NCBI GenBank assembly: GCA_020072585.1 | Contig: JAIQGL010000012.1 | Span: 62,001-126,000 of the forward strand | From: Terriglobia bacterium | GTDB taxonomy: Bacteria > Acidobacteriota > Terriglobia > Terriglobales > Acidobacteriaceae | DNA length: 64,000 nucleotides | Direction of reading: 5' to 3' | Part shown: piece after piece, positions 18,104 through 25,231 of the stretch | Layout: each line of letters starts with the position of its first letter | How positions within the stretch are numbered: position 1 is the first letter of the stretch | The notes under the pieces: generated by a model | Told to the model about the DNA's origin: nothing | What the model saw: only the letters and a program-made list of their open reading frames with translations | Database searches by the model: none | Position numbers and translations under genes: made by a program

Positions 18104-19375
18104 TTACCGCTTATTATCTCTTTCCGCCAGCAGATCACGATACAAACTGATTAATTTCTTAATCATCGTTTCTGCGCTAAAACGTGTTTGTGCGGCAATT
18201 CGCCCATTCTGCCCGATCTGAAGTGCACGCTCCGGGTTGCGCAGCAGGAAGAGCAGCCGCTCGGCGGCCGCTCCATCGTCCTCTACCGGAACCATAAAAC
18301 CATTTTCGCCATCCTGGATGGCTTCAGGATTTCCGCCGACGCGCGTCACCACTGAAGGAACGCCACAGGCCATTGCTTCCAGCAGGGCGTTACAGAAGCC
18401 TTCACTGCGGGAAAGTAGACAGAAAGCATTGCTCATCTTGAGCAACGGGACGGGGTCGCCAACAAAATCAAGCAGCTTGACGTTCTTCTCCAGCCCCAGG
18501 GAGCGAATCATCTCCTGCATCTTCCGCGAGTACTCTAGTTCGTAGAGACTGCCCGCGACAACGAACACAGCTCCGGGGAACTCACGGCACACGCGCTGTG
18601 CGGTGCAAATCAAGGTGTCAATGCCTTTGACCCGTCTTATATTCGCCACGCACGTGATGATGTGAGATGCGCCAGCGGCCCATTCGGCAGTTGCAAATGG
18701 ATTTGCCTGCGGACCGGTCGCAATGTGCTGAAGGTCGACTCCGTTGTAGACGACTGAAATTTTCCCCGGATCGATGTGATCGGCGTCAATACAAAACCGT
18801 TTGACCTCTTCCGAGACGGCGAGCACACGGTCTGAGAGCCGGTTCACCACACGATAGGCAAGTTCGTGCTTGCTCTTTCGCAGGATTCCCATGTCCCTGC
18901 GTGAAGAGAGCAGCAGCGCGCCGCTCAGCTTGGCGACCAGGCCACCCCAGAGATTTGAAGTCTCAAAATACGTTTGCACAATATCGACATGCTCATCACG
19001 AATCAGTTTGCGAAGCGCCCCTGCGGCCTTCAGAGCGTCAAGATGGTAGACCCTTTTCCATGGGAAGACATGTACTGGCACAGAAATGTTCTTGCGGATT
19101 TCCGGAGTAATGCGGAAGGTGCCAATTGAGCAGCGAACCAGTTCTGGTGGCATGAGCTGCACAACTTTCAGAAGGTTGGTCTCTCCGCCTCCAAGCGCCA
19201 TTAGATGGTCGATGAGAAAAAGCACGTGGGGCCGGGGCCTGGTCTTGTCGGCGGCCATCTCCTGCGCAGAAGCCTCAGCATTCACAGATGCTGGGCTCTG
19301 GGAGGAGTCCCAAACCTGCGATGAAAATTGTTGCATACCATCCATAAGGTCAGTTGGATACCTGGAAGCCTGCAT
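18104..19375 (-). CDS. Glycosyltransferase family 4 (GT-B)
   Basis: Up to 423 residues. GT-B fold with GGGETNLLKVVQ near the N-terminus and the GT4 signature SRSEGFCNALLEAMACGVPSVVTRVGGNPEAIQDGENG near the C-terminus (the EX7E motif). The first 48 residues are polar and poorly family-like, and the sigma-54 promoter at 19393-19408 places the transcript start only a few bases before ATG 19375, so a later start (ATG 19336 or 19258, the latter with AGGAG adjacent) is possible. Cytoplasmic sugar transfer in EPS repeat assembly; specificity unknown. Confidence 0.87.
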   Translation of the reverse strand: MQASRYPTDLMDGMQQFSSQVWDSSQSPASVNAEASAQEMAADKTRPRPHVLFLIDHLMALGGGETNLLKVVQLMPPELVRCSIGTFRITPEIRKNISVPVHVFPWKRVYHLDALKAAGALRKLIRDEHVDIVQTYFETSNLWGGLVAKLSGALLLSSRRDMGILRKSKHELAYRVVNRLSDRVLAVSEEVKRFCIDADHIDPGKISVVYNGVDLQHIATGPQANPFATAEWAAGASHIITCVANIRRVKGIDTLICTAQRVCREFPGAVFVVAGSLYELEYSRKMQEMIRSLGLEKNVKLLDFVGDPVPLLKMSNAFCLLSRSEGFCNALLEAMACGVPSVVTRVGGNPEAIQDGENGFMVPVEDDGAAAERLLFLLRNPERALQIGQNGRIAAQTRFSAETMIKKLISLYRDLLAERDNKR

Positions 19376-19392
19376 ACGTTGCTAAAAGAGAC

Positions 19393-19408
19393 TGCAATTG
19401 ATGAGCCA
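19393..19408 (-). promoter_or_regulatory. Sigma-54 promoter for the GT4 gene
   Basis: Minus-strand TGGCTCATCAATTGCA: -24 TGGC and perfect -12 TTGCA with GG-N10-GC spacing. The start site would fall near 19382, making the leader to ATG 19375 very short; this bears on the choice of start codon for the GT4 gene. Confidence 0.65.
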
Positions 19409-19549
19409 TAGGGTAGCTTAAGCCGTTCTTCGTGAGCACAAAGACGATGTCTATTTTTGAGTTTATTTTCAATGTCTTGCAAGGTTTTATTGGCGCCGGA
19501 CTTGTGGGCCGGTTCATCTGCATATGCCAAGAATCTAGGACATTAACAT

Positions 19550-19566
19550 GCAAGGCTTTGCATAGT
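19550..19566. promoter_or_regulatory. Candidate activator-binding element (copy 2)
   Basis: GCAAGGCTTTGCATAGT, an inverted repeat GCAA-N4-TTGC with flanks extended to ATGCAA/TTGCAT. It differs from the element at 200-216 at only two of 17 positions. It lies about 47 bases upstream of the plus promoter at 19613 and about 140 bases upstream of the minus promoter at 19393, both workable enhancer distances. Confidence 0.5.
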
Positions 19567-19612
19567 AAGTCAAACTTTGCCTCATATGTGATTGATTTTT
19601 CGTGCACAGTTT

Positions 19613-19628
19613 TGGCATCCGCCGTGCA
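19613..19628 (+). promoter_or_regulatory. Sigma-54 promoter for the PEP-CTERM-like microprotein
   Basis: TGGCATCCGCCGTGCA: -24 TGGCA, -12 TGCA, exact GG-N10-GC spacing. It predicts a leader of about 100 bases before ATG 19741. Confidence 0.62.
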
Positions 19629-19740
19629 CCTACAGAGTTGGATTGCAAAAGTCATCCGTGCGCGATTTTGTAACTCTTCCGGGTATGCGCTGAGGCAATT
19701 GTAATCGCCAGAATTGGTGACGAACTCGATGGATGGGAGC

Positions 19741-19977
19741 ATGATGAAAAAGTTTGCCTACTCTATTATTGGAATTTTCTTGCTTCTTATTTCTGGGAGC
19801 GCGTTTGTTGGCGCTCTTGAACTTCATGATGTGATCTCTGGCATTCAGCGTTTTGATTCATTTCCTGAATCTGCGTGGCTGATCGTACTAGGTTCACTCC
19901 TGATTTCCGGAGCTACCTTCCTTCGTCGCAGAAGGGCCGCCCGTATCCGTCAGGTCTCTCAAGGAAGGGCAGCATAA
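19741..19977 (+). CDS. 78-residue PEP-CTERM-like microprotein
   Basis: Start chosen at MMKKFAYS, preceded by GGGAG; an upstream in-frame TTG at 19714 lacks a site. Residues 1-25 form a signal peptide (KKFAYSIIGIFLLLISGSAFVGA). Only about 16 residues follow before Pro42-Glu43, a hydrophobic helix (SAWLIVLGSLLISGATFL) and an Arg cluster (RRRRAARIR, from 62). The tripartite tail fits the PEP-CTERM sorting signal read by exosortases. If both ends are processed, the mature product is a peptide of roughly 16-18 residues. It is monocistronic, with its own sigma-54 promoter and terminator. Function unknown; it may be a matrix or anchor peptide. A plain two-helix membrane protein is the alternative. 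Confidence 0.72.
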   Translation: MMKKFAYSIIGIFLLLISGSAFVGALELHDVISGIQRFDSFPESAWLIVLGSLLISGATFLRRRRAARIRQVSQGRAA

Positions 19978-20001
19978 ATCGGTTCCTGCTTGTTCCTTCG
20001 T

Positions 20002-20029
20002 ACAAAGCCCTCCTCGCGGAGGGCTTTGT
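20002..20029 (+). terminator. Strong hairpin between convergent genes
   Basis: A perfect 12-base-pair stem (ACAAAGCCCTCC paired with GGAGGGCTTTGT) with loop TCGC, followed by TGTTTCT. It stands 25 bases after the microprotein stop and 28 bases after the 3' end of the kinase gene on the other strand, so it may act in both directions. Confidence 0.85.
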
Positions 20030-20056
20030 TGTTTCTATAACAGTTGCCACATCGGG

Positions 20057-20995
20057 TTAATTGCCTTCGGCTTTCGCCGCGGTGGTGTAGCGATAGTATC
20101 CATTGTCCGCGGGTTCTTCGGCCCCATTGAATACCACGCCTGCGATTTTGCGAGGATCAATCTGCGCCAGGACCTTCGTCAGTGACTCACGGGCGGTCTT
20201 GCGGGCCCGGGAAACCACCATCACGCTTTCGCACCGGGCCGCAATCAGTTCAAAGTCAGCCAGGTTCAGGGCCGGAGGTGAGTCAACCAGCACCAGGCGG
20301 AAGGATTCTGCCGCCCAACCCATAAACTCCTTCCAGCGGGGCCCGGAAAACAGCTCTGAGGGCGATGCGGCAGTTTCTCCTGCCGGCAGAACGTAGAGGC
20401 TTGGCACGTCAGTACGCAGTACAGCGGATTGATAAGAACAATCCTTTTCCAGGATCTCGGCCAGCCCAGCCGACTCAGGATCGCCTGCCAGATTTGAGAG
20501 CCCGCGTGTGCGCAGGTCGGCGTCCACCATCAGCACCGGCCAGTTTTCGATCTTGGCGTAGCACAGCGCAAGATTGAAAGTGGTGAGCGTCTTGCCTTCG
20601 CCCTGCGTGGAACTGGTTACCACCATGGAGCGTGCTCCGCTCCGCGTCTGCTGTTTAACCAGACGCGTGCGTAACGTGCGATATGCCTCCACCGCTGCCT
20701 GCATCGTTGGATTGTACTGTGACACAAGAAACGATCTTTCTTCTGTACGGGGCAGGCGAATGCTGCGGCAGTTCTCCAGGCGCCCCGCCGCAACCTGAGT
20801 CGCAACTTCATGCGACTCTTTGAGCGGCTGCAGCAACTGATCCAGGTCCCTTTCGCCGGAATGCGTGGCAGAGGAGCCGTTGCTCTCCATGCTTTGCTTG
20901 AGTGAGCCGACAAGTTCCTGGATATCAACATTGGCCGTTGCCGGAACGGGGTTGATCTTCTGTGCGCTGCGCGTTTCGTTAAAAAATTTGCTCAT
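20057..20995 (-). CDS. CpsD/BY-kinase of exosortase-type EPS locus
   Basis: 312 residues. Bacterial tyrosine autokinase domain with Walker A SSTQGEGKT (128-136) and Walker A' VLMVDADLR (154-162), and a C-terminal tyrosine cluster YYRY close to the end that would be the autophosphorylation site. It is cytoplasmic and should work with the separate Wzz-like protein at 8375-9916 to control EPS polymerisation. The N-terminal 80 residues are low in family character. It lies 52 bases downstream of the partner ATPase and probably shares its sigma-54 promoter. A cognate phosphatase domain is encoded at 22140-23894. Confidence 0.92.
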   Translation of the reverse strand: MSKFFNETRSAQKINPVPATANVDIQELVGSLKQSMESNGSSATHSGERDLDQLLQPLKESHEVATQVAAGRLENCRSIRLPRTEERSFLVSQYNPTMQAAVEAYRTLRTRLVKQQTRSGARSMVVTSSTQGEGKTLTTFNLALCYAKIENWPVLMVDADLRTRGLSNLAGDPESAGLAEILEKDCSYQSAVLRTDVPSLYVLPAGETAASPSELFSGPRWKEFMGWAAESFRLVLVDSPPALNLADFELIAARCESVMVVSRARKTARESLTKVLAQIDPRKIAGVVFNGAEEPADNGYYRYTTAAKAEGN

Positions 20996-21047
20996 GCCTT
21001 CATTGTCCCTGTTTGGATTCTTATAGCCTGTCTTAATTCATTCGATA

Positions 21048-21938
21048 CTAAGAACCTGTTTGTGCCAGCCCGGTCATGGGGCTTGCATTATTGTCCAGTG
21101 TTCCTGAAGAAAGCTGCATTAATCCCATTTCTTCCGCAGCTTCAATCACAAGGTCGGCGCCGATTTTTCTCATTTGACGTCTGAAGCCGATGGCCAGCGC
21201 GTGGTCACAAATCGAGTTGATCAGCCGCGGTACTCCATTCGTGAGCTTGTGTATCTCTTCCAGCGCCGGTGTGTTGAAAGGGCTTTCGCCGCGCAATCCG
21301 GCAACATGCATCCGCTCCGCAATGTAAGCCCTGGACTCCATCAAAGTGAGTGCGCGCAGTTTGGTGACTACGGAAATACGCTGCCGCAATGCCGCCAGTT
21401 CCGGCTTCATCAACAGCGGTAAAAGCTCCGGCTGGCCGCTCAGAATGATCTGCAGTACGTTCACCGGATAGTTGTCAAGATTCATCAGGAGCCGGATTTC
21501 TTCAATCAGCTCCGGCGGCATCAAATGGGCTTCATCAATAATGATCACGACCGCACTGTTGCTCTTATGCGATGACAGCAGTAGTTCGTGCAGCGCGCGT
21601 AAACGGGCCGGCTTGGTGGGTGCAGATGCATGAATCTCAAGCTCATCAAATAAAGATTCAAAAAGTTCATCCGTCGTCAGTGTAGGGTTCACCACAAAGG
21701 CGGTACGCAGCGGACGCTCCGCCGTGGCTTCATGCGACAGGATGTGCTGCAGGCAGTAAAGCAGGGTCGTCTTGCCGGTACCAATGGGCCCAATGGCAAC
21801 TTGCAGACCCTTGCGACCGGCAACACCTTCCACCATGGCGCGCAGCGTATTTCTGTGCGGCTCCGCCAGATGAAGAAATCGAGGATCCGGCGTCAGACGG
21901 AACGGATCTTGTTTTAAGCCATAAAAACTTGAATACAT
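21048..21938 (-). CDS. Exosortase-system AAA ATPase (ExeA-like)
   Basis: 296 residues from the ATG of MYSSFYGLKQDPFRLTPDPRFL, the usual start of this family; the 34 codons before it lie in the promoter leader. Walker A GPIGTGKTTLL, Walker B VVIIIDEAH, sensor region FSGQPEL-like (ILSGQPELLPLL). The family (AAA_22, ExeA/GspA-related) is a constant companion of the BY-kinase in PEP-CTERM EPS loci; its exact role in assembly is unknown. First gene of a two-gene minus-strand operon with the kinase. Confidence 0.92.
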   Translation of the reverse strand: MYSSFYGLKQDPFRLTPDPRFLHLAEPHRNTLRAMVEGVAGRKGLQVAIGPIGTGKTTLLYCLQHILSHEATAERPLRTAFVVNPTLTTDELFESLFDELEIHASAPTKPARLRALHELLLSSHKSNSAVVIIIDEAHLMPPELIEEIRLLMNLDNYPVNVLQIILSGQPELLPLLMKPELAALRQRISVVTKLRALTLMESRAYIAERMHVAGLRGESPFNTPALEEIHKLTNGVPRLINSICDHALAIGFRRQMRKIGADLVIEAAEEMGLMQLSSGTLDNNASPMTGLAQTGS

Positions 21939-21990
21939 GCGTAACCTATTCAGGAACCCTGCTCTAGTGACAGGGAAGCACCTATGTATT

Positions 21991-22006
21991 GGCAAGTGGG
22001 GGGCCA
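21991..22006 (-). promoter_or_regulatory. Sigma-54 promoter for the ATPase/kinase operon
   Basis: Minus-strand TGGCCCCCCACTTGCC: TGGC, TTGC and exact GG-N10-GC spacing. Predicted leader about 42 bases to ATG 21938. A TGTGCAA word lies 79 bases upstream (22085-22091), resembling TTGCACA words near the promoters at 1044 and 25149. Confidence 0.7.
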
Positions 22007-22139
22007 AATTATATGAACTAATATCTTTTATAATCAACAACTTAACTAAAGTTATGCGAAGTCTGTAGGGTTAATTTTTTTATGTGTGCAACATATTTCA
22101 CAATTTGCGCGTGAATTTTCCTTCATCGCAGGAATGTTG

Positions 22140-23894
22140 CTATCGGCCACTGGTAGCAGCGGAAGGAACCCTTGATGTGTAGCTTGTGGCGGCCTTGCTG
22201 TTAGCGATCCAAAGCGCCAGGCCGTCAACACCTGACCGCACCTGTTCGGCGATCTTATGGGTGACGGCCTCTTCGGCGAGATAAGGGTCGGCGATCTCAA
22301 CAGCGGGCTGGCTTCCAAAAAGTCCCAGCAAGGTTGTGTACGCCTCTATCTCCGGGAATTCGCCCTTGAGGCACTTGAGGTTCTCCATATCCATTGCCAC
22401 CACCAGATCGGCGCTTGTCAGCATTTCACGCGTAACGCGCGCCGAACGATGACCTGAGAGATCAAGCCCGAATGAGCTGCCAATACGCAGCATCTTCTCT
22501 GGAGAGTTTCTGCCGATACTTGCATGAAAGCCGGCGGATTCGATTACGATACCGCTGATTCGCTGTTCCGCGAGCTTGGCCGCCAGGGGGCTGCGACAGA
22601 TATTCCCATAGCAAAGGAAAACAATCTTACGGGGGCCGCCCGCGGCCGCCAGACGTTGCAGCAGGGAATGATGGTGCCGCAAGAGCCGCCGCCGAGTTTG
22701 CCAGTTCTGGAATTTGCGGTAGATGGGCCGCAGCTGGTCAGTTATAGCAAGAGCTACGGCGCGTCGTGTGATGCCCAAATCGCGCCAATCAAAGTGGTCC
22801 CAGCTTTCACGTCCTGTAAGCGGCCGCAGAAGTTCCAGAAACGAGCCTGCGCGTGGTCTGGTATGGAGCAGTGGGTCCTGCGGATCTGCTCGTAGATTGC
22901 TTTTGAGCCAGTCTGCATCTGTACGTAAATCACGAGTGTAGTAGTGAACTTTGTAGTCCGGCTGCGGAGGCGGCTGTTGTCCGCGCGCAATCCGCAGCAG
23001 CCCATTGGGGAAATCAACGCCCGCATCGATGGAGAGCGCCAGCGACCCCCACAGGCGCGGATTAATTTCCATCAGCCAATACTGGCCTTTGCCGTCCATT
23101 TTGAATTCAACCATGGCTACGCCATGCCACTTGAGAGCGGTCAGAAGCTTCTCTGCATCGCGCAGCAAGCCGGCAGGCGGGGCAATCGACCGGCGATACG
23201 AACTTGCTCCGCCGGAAAGCGGATACTCGTGCACGCGTTCGTGGGCAAAATGCCAGATTTTCTGCCCGCGGTCGAAAAGAAATTCTGCTCCCACGCCACG
23301 CCCAGAAACGTATTGTTGCTGCTGCACCGGAGTCAGCGGAAGCCAGCGCCGCAACTGTTCCTGGCGCTGTGCTTCAGTTTTCACCACAGCCACGGCAAGC
23401 GTGCGCAGTTCGCCAACGACCGTCACTTTGCTATGTGTGGGCTTAAGAACAACCGGGAATTGCTCAACCTGCCCGATCTCTGACAGCGACGACAGCAAAA
23501 CACCGCCCGGCGCCGGTACGCCCAATTCGCGCGCCAGTTGCCAGGTCTTCTCTTTGTCCAGGGCGATATCCAGCGCGGCATTTCCGGGAATTACGGCTTT
23601 GCGGCGAAGAGGGTCGCTTTCATCCAGACGGCGCAGCATCAGCAGAGACGTTTCGGTGGCCGGGACGATTAACGCATAATTGCGCTGTTTGTCTTCCGCC
23701 CGCAGCCATGCATGAAAATCTGCCGTTTGAGAAGGCTGCTGTAGTTTTCGTGCGGCATAGCGCGAGTGCATTGCCAGGCAATCTTTTGCTTCGGCTGCCA
23801 GATCTATCTGCAAACCCGCGCGCCCCAGGCTCTGCAGGGTCTCCAGCGCTGCCCGGCTATGTCCGTCAAGGACCAATACAGTCATTTTGCTCAT
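22140..23894 (-). CDS. ATP-grasp ligase fused to low-molecular-weight tyrosine phosphatase
   Basis: 584 residues from the ATG that overlaps the upstream stop (ATGA); an earlier start at 23918 would overlap that gene by more. Residues 1-360 form an ATP-grasp enzyme: a pre-ATP-grasp Rossmann part (TVLVLDGHSRAALETLQSLGRAG), PVVLKPTHSK, and the Mg/ATP site WLMEINPRLWGS (about 274-284). After a basic linker, residues from about 422 form a LMW-PTP: P-loop CYGNICRS (Cys428, Arg434) and general acid Asp536 in DPYL. LMW-PTPs such as Wzb dephosphorylate BY-kinases, and one is encoded close by. The carboxylate ligated by the first domain is unknown. Both active sites look intact. Confidence 0.88.
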   Translation of the reverse strand: MSKMTVLVLDGHSRAALETLQSLGRAGLQIDLAAEAKDCLAMHSRYAARKLQQPSQTADFHAWLRAEDKQRNYALIVPATETSLLMLRRLDESDPLRRKAVIPGNAALDIALDKEKTWQLARELGVPAPGGVLLSSLSEIGQVEQFPVVLKPTHSKVTVVGELRTLAVAVVKTEAQRQEQLRRWLPLTPVQQQQYVSGRGVGAEFLFDRGQKIWHFAHERVHEYPLSGGASSYRRSIAPPAGLLRDAEKLLTALKWHGVAMVEFKMDGKGQYWLMEINPRLWGSLALSIDAGVDFPNGLLRIARGQQPPPQPDYKVHYYTRDLRTDADWLKSNLRADPQDPLLHTRPRAGSFLELLRPLTGRESWDHFDWRDLGITRRAVALAITDQLRPIYRKFQNWQTRRRLLRHHHSLLQRLAAAGGPRKIVFLCYGNICRSPLAAKLAEQRISGIVIESAGFHASIGRNSPEKMLRIGSSFGLDLSGHRSARVTREMLTSADLVVAMDMENLKCLKGEFPEIEAYTTLLGLFGSQPAVEIADPYLAEEAVTHKIAEQVRSGVDGLALWIANSKAATSYTSRVPSAATSGR

Positions 23895-24829
23895 GCTTCC
23901 GGCCGGTGCAGCCGCCACGCTGTTAACGCCGCATTTTCAGCGCTGGGAATGCGTGGCAACCGGTGGAGTTCCAGGCTGTCCCGCCGGTCTATTACGCCGC
24001 TCTCCGTGGTTACCGCCGCACGATATATCTTCTTTACTGCTTGATACGCCCGTGCGTCGTAGGATCCGTTCGGATAGCAAAAAAACTCTACTGGCCGCTT
24101 CAGCCGCTGCTCAAGGCAATGCCGGCTTTCCAGCAACTCAAATTCGATTTCCTCCGCAGAGAGGGTGGTCAGAATCGGATGGCTCATTGTATGCGATCCA
24201 ACCGTAATAAGGCCGGAATCAAGCGAAAGCAGATCCTCCCAATTCATCATGTCAAAAGCGGTCTGCTGGGCGGGCGTGGCCTGGAAGTCCGGAGTGGCCT
24301 GTCTTATGATTTGCTCGGCTTCACGGCGTTGCGGCAGGTGCAGTGTCTTCATCCATTCGACGATTCCTTCCACCGAGTTGCCGGGCGCAAGAAGTCTTGT
24401 GCGTAGCTCAGCCAAAGCAGGCGCAGCCAGAGTCTGAAGACGGCATCGCACTTCGTGGTTCCAGAGCCATGTTCCTGCTTCAATCAGTCCCGGACACACA
24501 AAGAATGTAGCCGGCACTTGTAACTGAAGCAAAACCGGATACACAACAGACAGGTTGTTGCGCAGCCCATCGTCGAAGGTCAAAGCAATCGCATTCGCTC
24601 CAGGGGCAGAACCATTTCCGAGTCGATGAACCATTTCTTCCAACGGTACGATCTTGAAATGCCTGGTAAGAAAGCGCAGCTGCGCTGCCAGCGCCTGGGC
24701 TCCTTCCGGAACAATACCGTGATACATCAGGATTCGCCCGCAGTCCTGCCGCCGCGCCATGGCGGCCGAGAATCCGCAATGGAACGAGATCGTGTGCCCG
24801 AATGACTTTAATTCAGCTGAAACTGACAA
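23891..24829 (-). CDS. Polysaccharide deacetylase (NodB domain)
   Basis: 312 residues. RILMYHGIVPEGA near the start, NodB motif ALTFDDGLRNN, second motif GSHTMSHPI, FFCYPNGSYD. It lacks a signal peptide. First gene of a minus-strand pair with the ATP-grasp/phosphatase fusion, driven by the sigma-54 promoter at 24912-24927 (leader of about 70 bases). Predicted to deacetylate a glycan intermediate; substrate unknown. Confidence 0.86.
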   Translation of the reverse strand: MSVSAELKSFGHTISFHCGFSAAMARRQDCGRILMYHGIVPEGAQALAAQLRFLTRHFKIVPLEEMVHRLGNGSAPGANAIALTFDDGLRNNLSVVYPVLLQLQVPATFFVCPGLIEAGTWLWNHEVRCRLQTLAAPALAELRTRLLAPGNSVEGIVEWMKTLHLPQRREAEQIIRQATPDFQATPAQQTAFDMMNWEDLLSLDSGLITVGSHTMSHPILTTLSAEEIEFELLESRHCLEQRLKRPVEFFCYPNGSYDARAYQAVKKIYRAAVTTESGVIDRRDSLELHRLPRIPSAENAALTAWRLHRPEA

Positions 24830-24911
24830 GCCTCAATACTCCATTTTTCAGTGTGACTGTTGAACGTACACACTTCCTCATCGGTACATGGGAAAGTACC
24901 CGAAGGTTCAG

Positions 24912-24927
24912 AGCAGGTGGCATGCCA
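24912..24927 (-). promoter_or_regulatory. Sigma-54 promoter for the deacetylase/ATP-grasp operon
   Basis: Minus-strand TGGCATGCCACCTGCT: TGGCA and CTGCT with GG-N10-GC spacing. Expected start near 24900. Confidence 0.6.
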
Positions 24928-25148
24928 TTTGGGCGCTCAGATCGGGGTATAGACCTATGGAGTAGAATATGGATTAACGTATTGCTTGCAATGAGTTAGG
25001 GATAGAACAGCTAAAATAGGCTGGATTTGCACTCGCCAAAAGACAAAGAGATTGCCCAATCTGTGCAATATTTTTCATCCCAACTGAACTAATTCAGTTG
25101 TCATCATTCTAAGTCATTGAAAATACAGGTTTTTCAATAACAATTTAA

Positions 25149-25164
25149 CGGCAGCAGCGTTGCA
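25149..25164 (+). promoter_or_regulatory. Sigma-54 promoter for the deacetylase/GT operon
   Basis: CGGCAGCAGCGTTGCA: GGCA and perfect TTGCA with GG-N10-GC spacing; only the first T of the -24 element is replaced by C. Expected leader about 55 bases to the TTG start at 25232. Confidence 0.6.
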
Positions 25165-25231
25165 CTCATGTAAAGAGCACCAATGGCGGTAGTGCGGCCA
25201 ATTGTCCGCATAGGGCCTAGGGAGAGGATTT

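Larger units (their letters stand above)
19376..19740. other. Shared divergent sigma-54 promoter region
   Basis: 365 bases between the GT4 gene (minus) and the PEP-CTERM-like gene (plus). It contains two outward-facing sigma-54 promoters (19393-19408 minus, 19613-19628 plus) and between them the inverted element at 19550-19566 that could serve both. A 130-codon open frame on the minus strand here has no family character and covers the promoters, so I reject it. Confidence 0.6.
24830..25231. other. Divergent sigma-54 promoter region between deacetylase genes
   Basis: 402 bases, AT-rich, without a credible ORF. It carries outward-facing sigma-54 promoters at 24912-24927 (minus) and 25149-25164 (plus). 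Between them are two dyads, ATTGC-TT-GCAAT at 24981-24992 and ATTGC-N9-GCAAT at 25051-25069, that may bind a shared activator. A weaker GG-N10-GC match at 25184-25199 was not preferred. Confidence 0.6.

Noticed and set aside
19350-19742. Minus-strand open frame of 130 codons in the GT4/microprotein gap
   Set aside because: No recognisable domain, and it spans two good sigma-54 promoters and the dyad.
25184-25199. Second GG-N10-GC match (TGGCGGTAGTGCGGCC) before the deacetylase at 25232
   Set aside because: The -12 part lacks TTGC and the start site would fall against the ribosome site; the match at 25149 is better.
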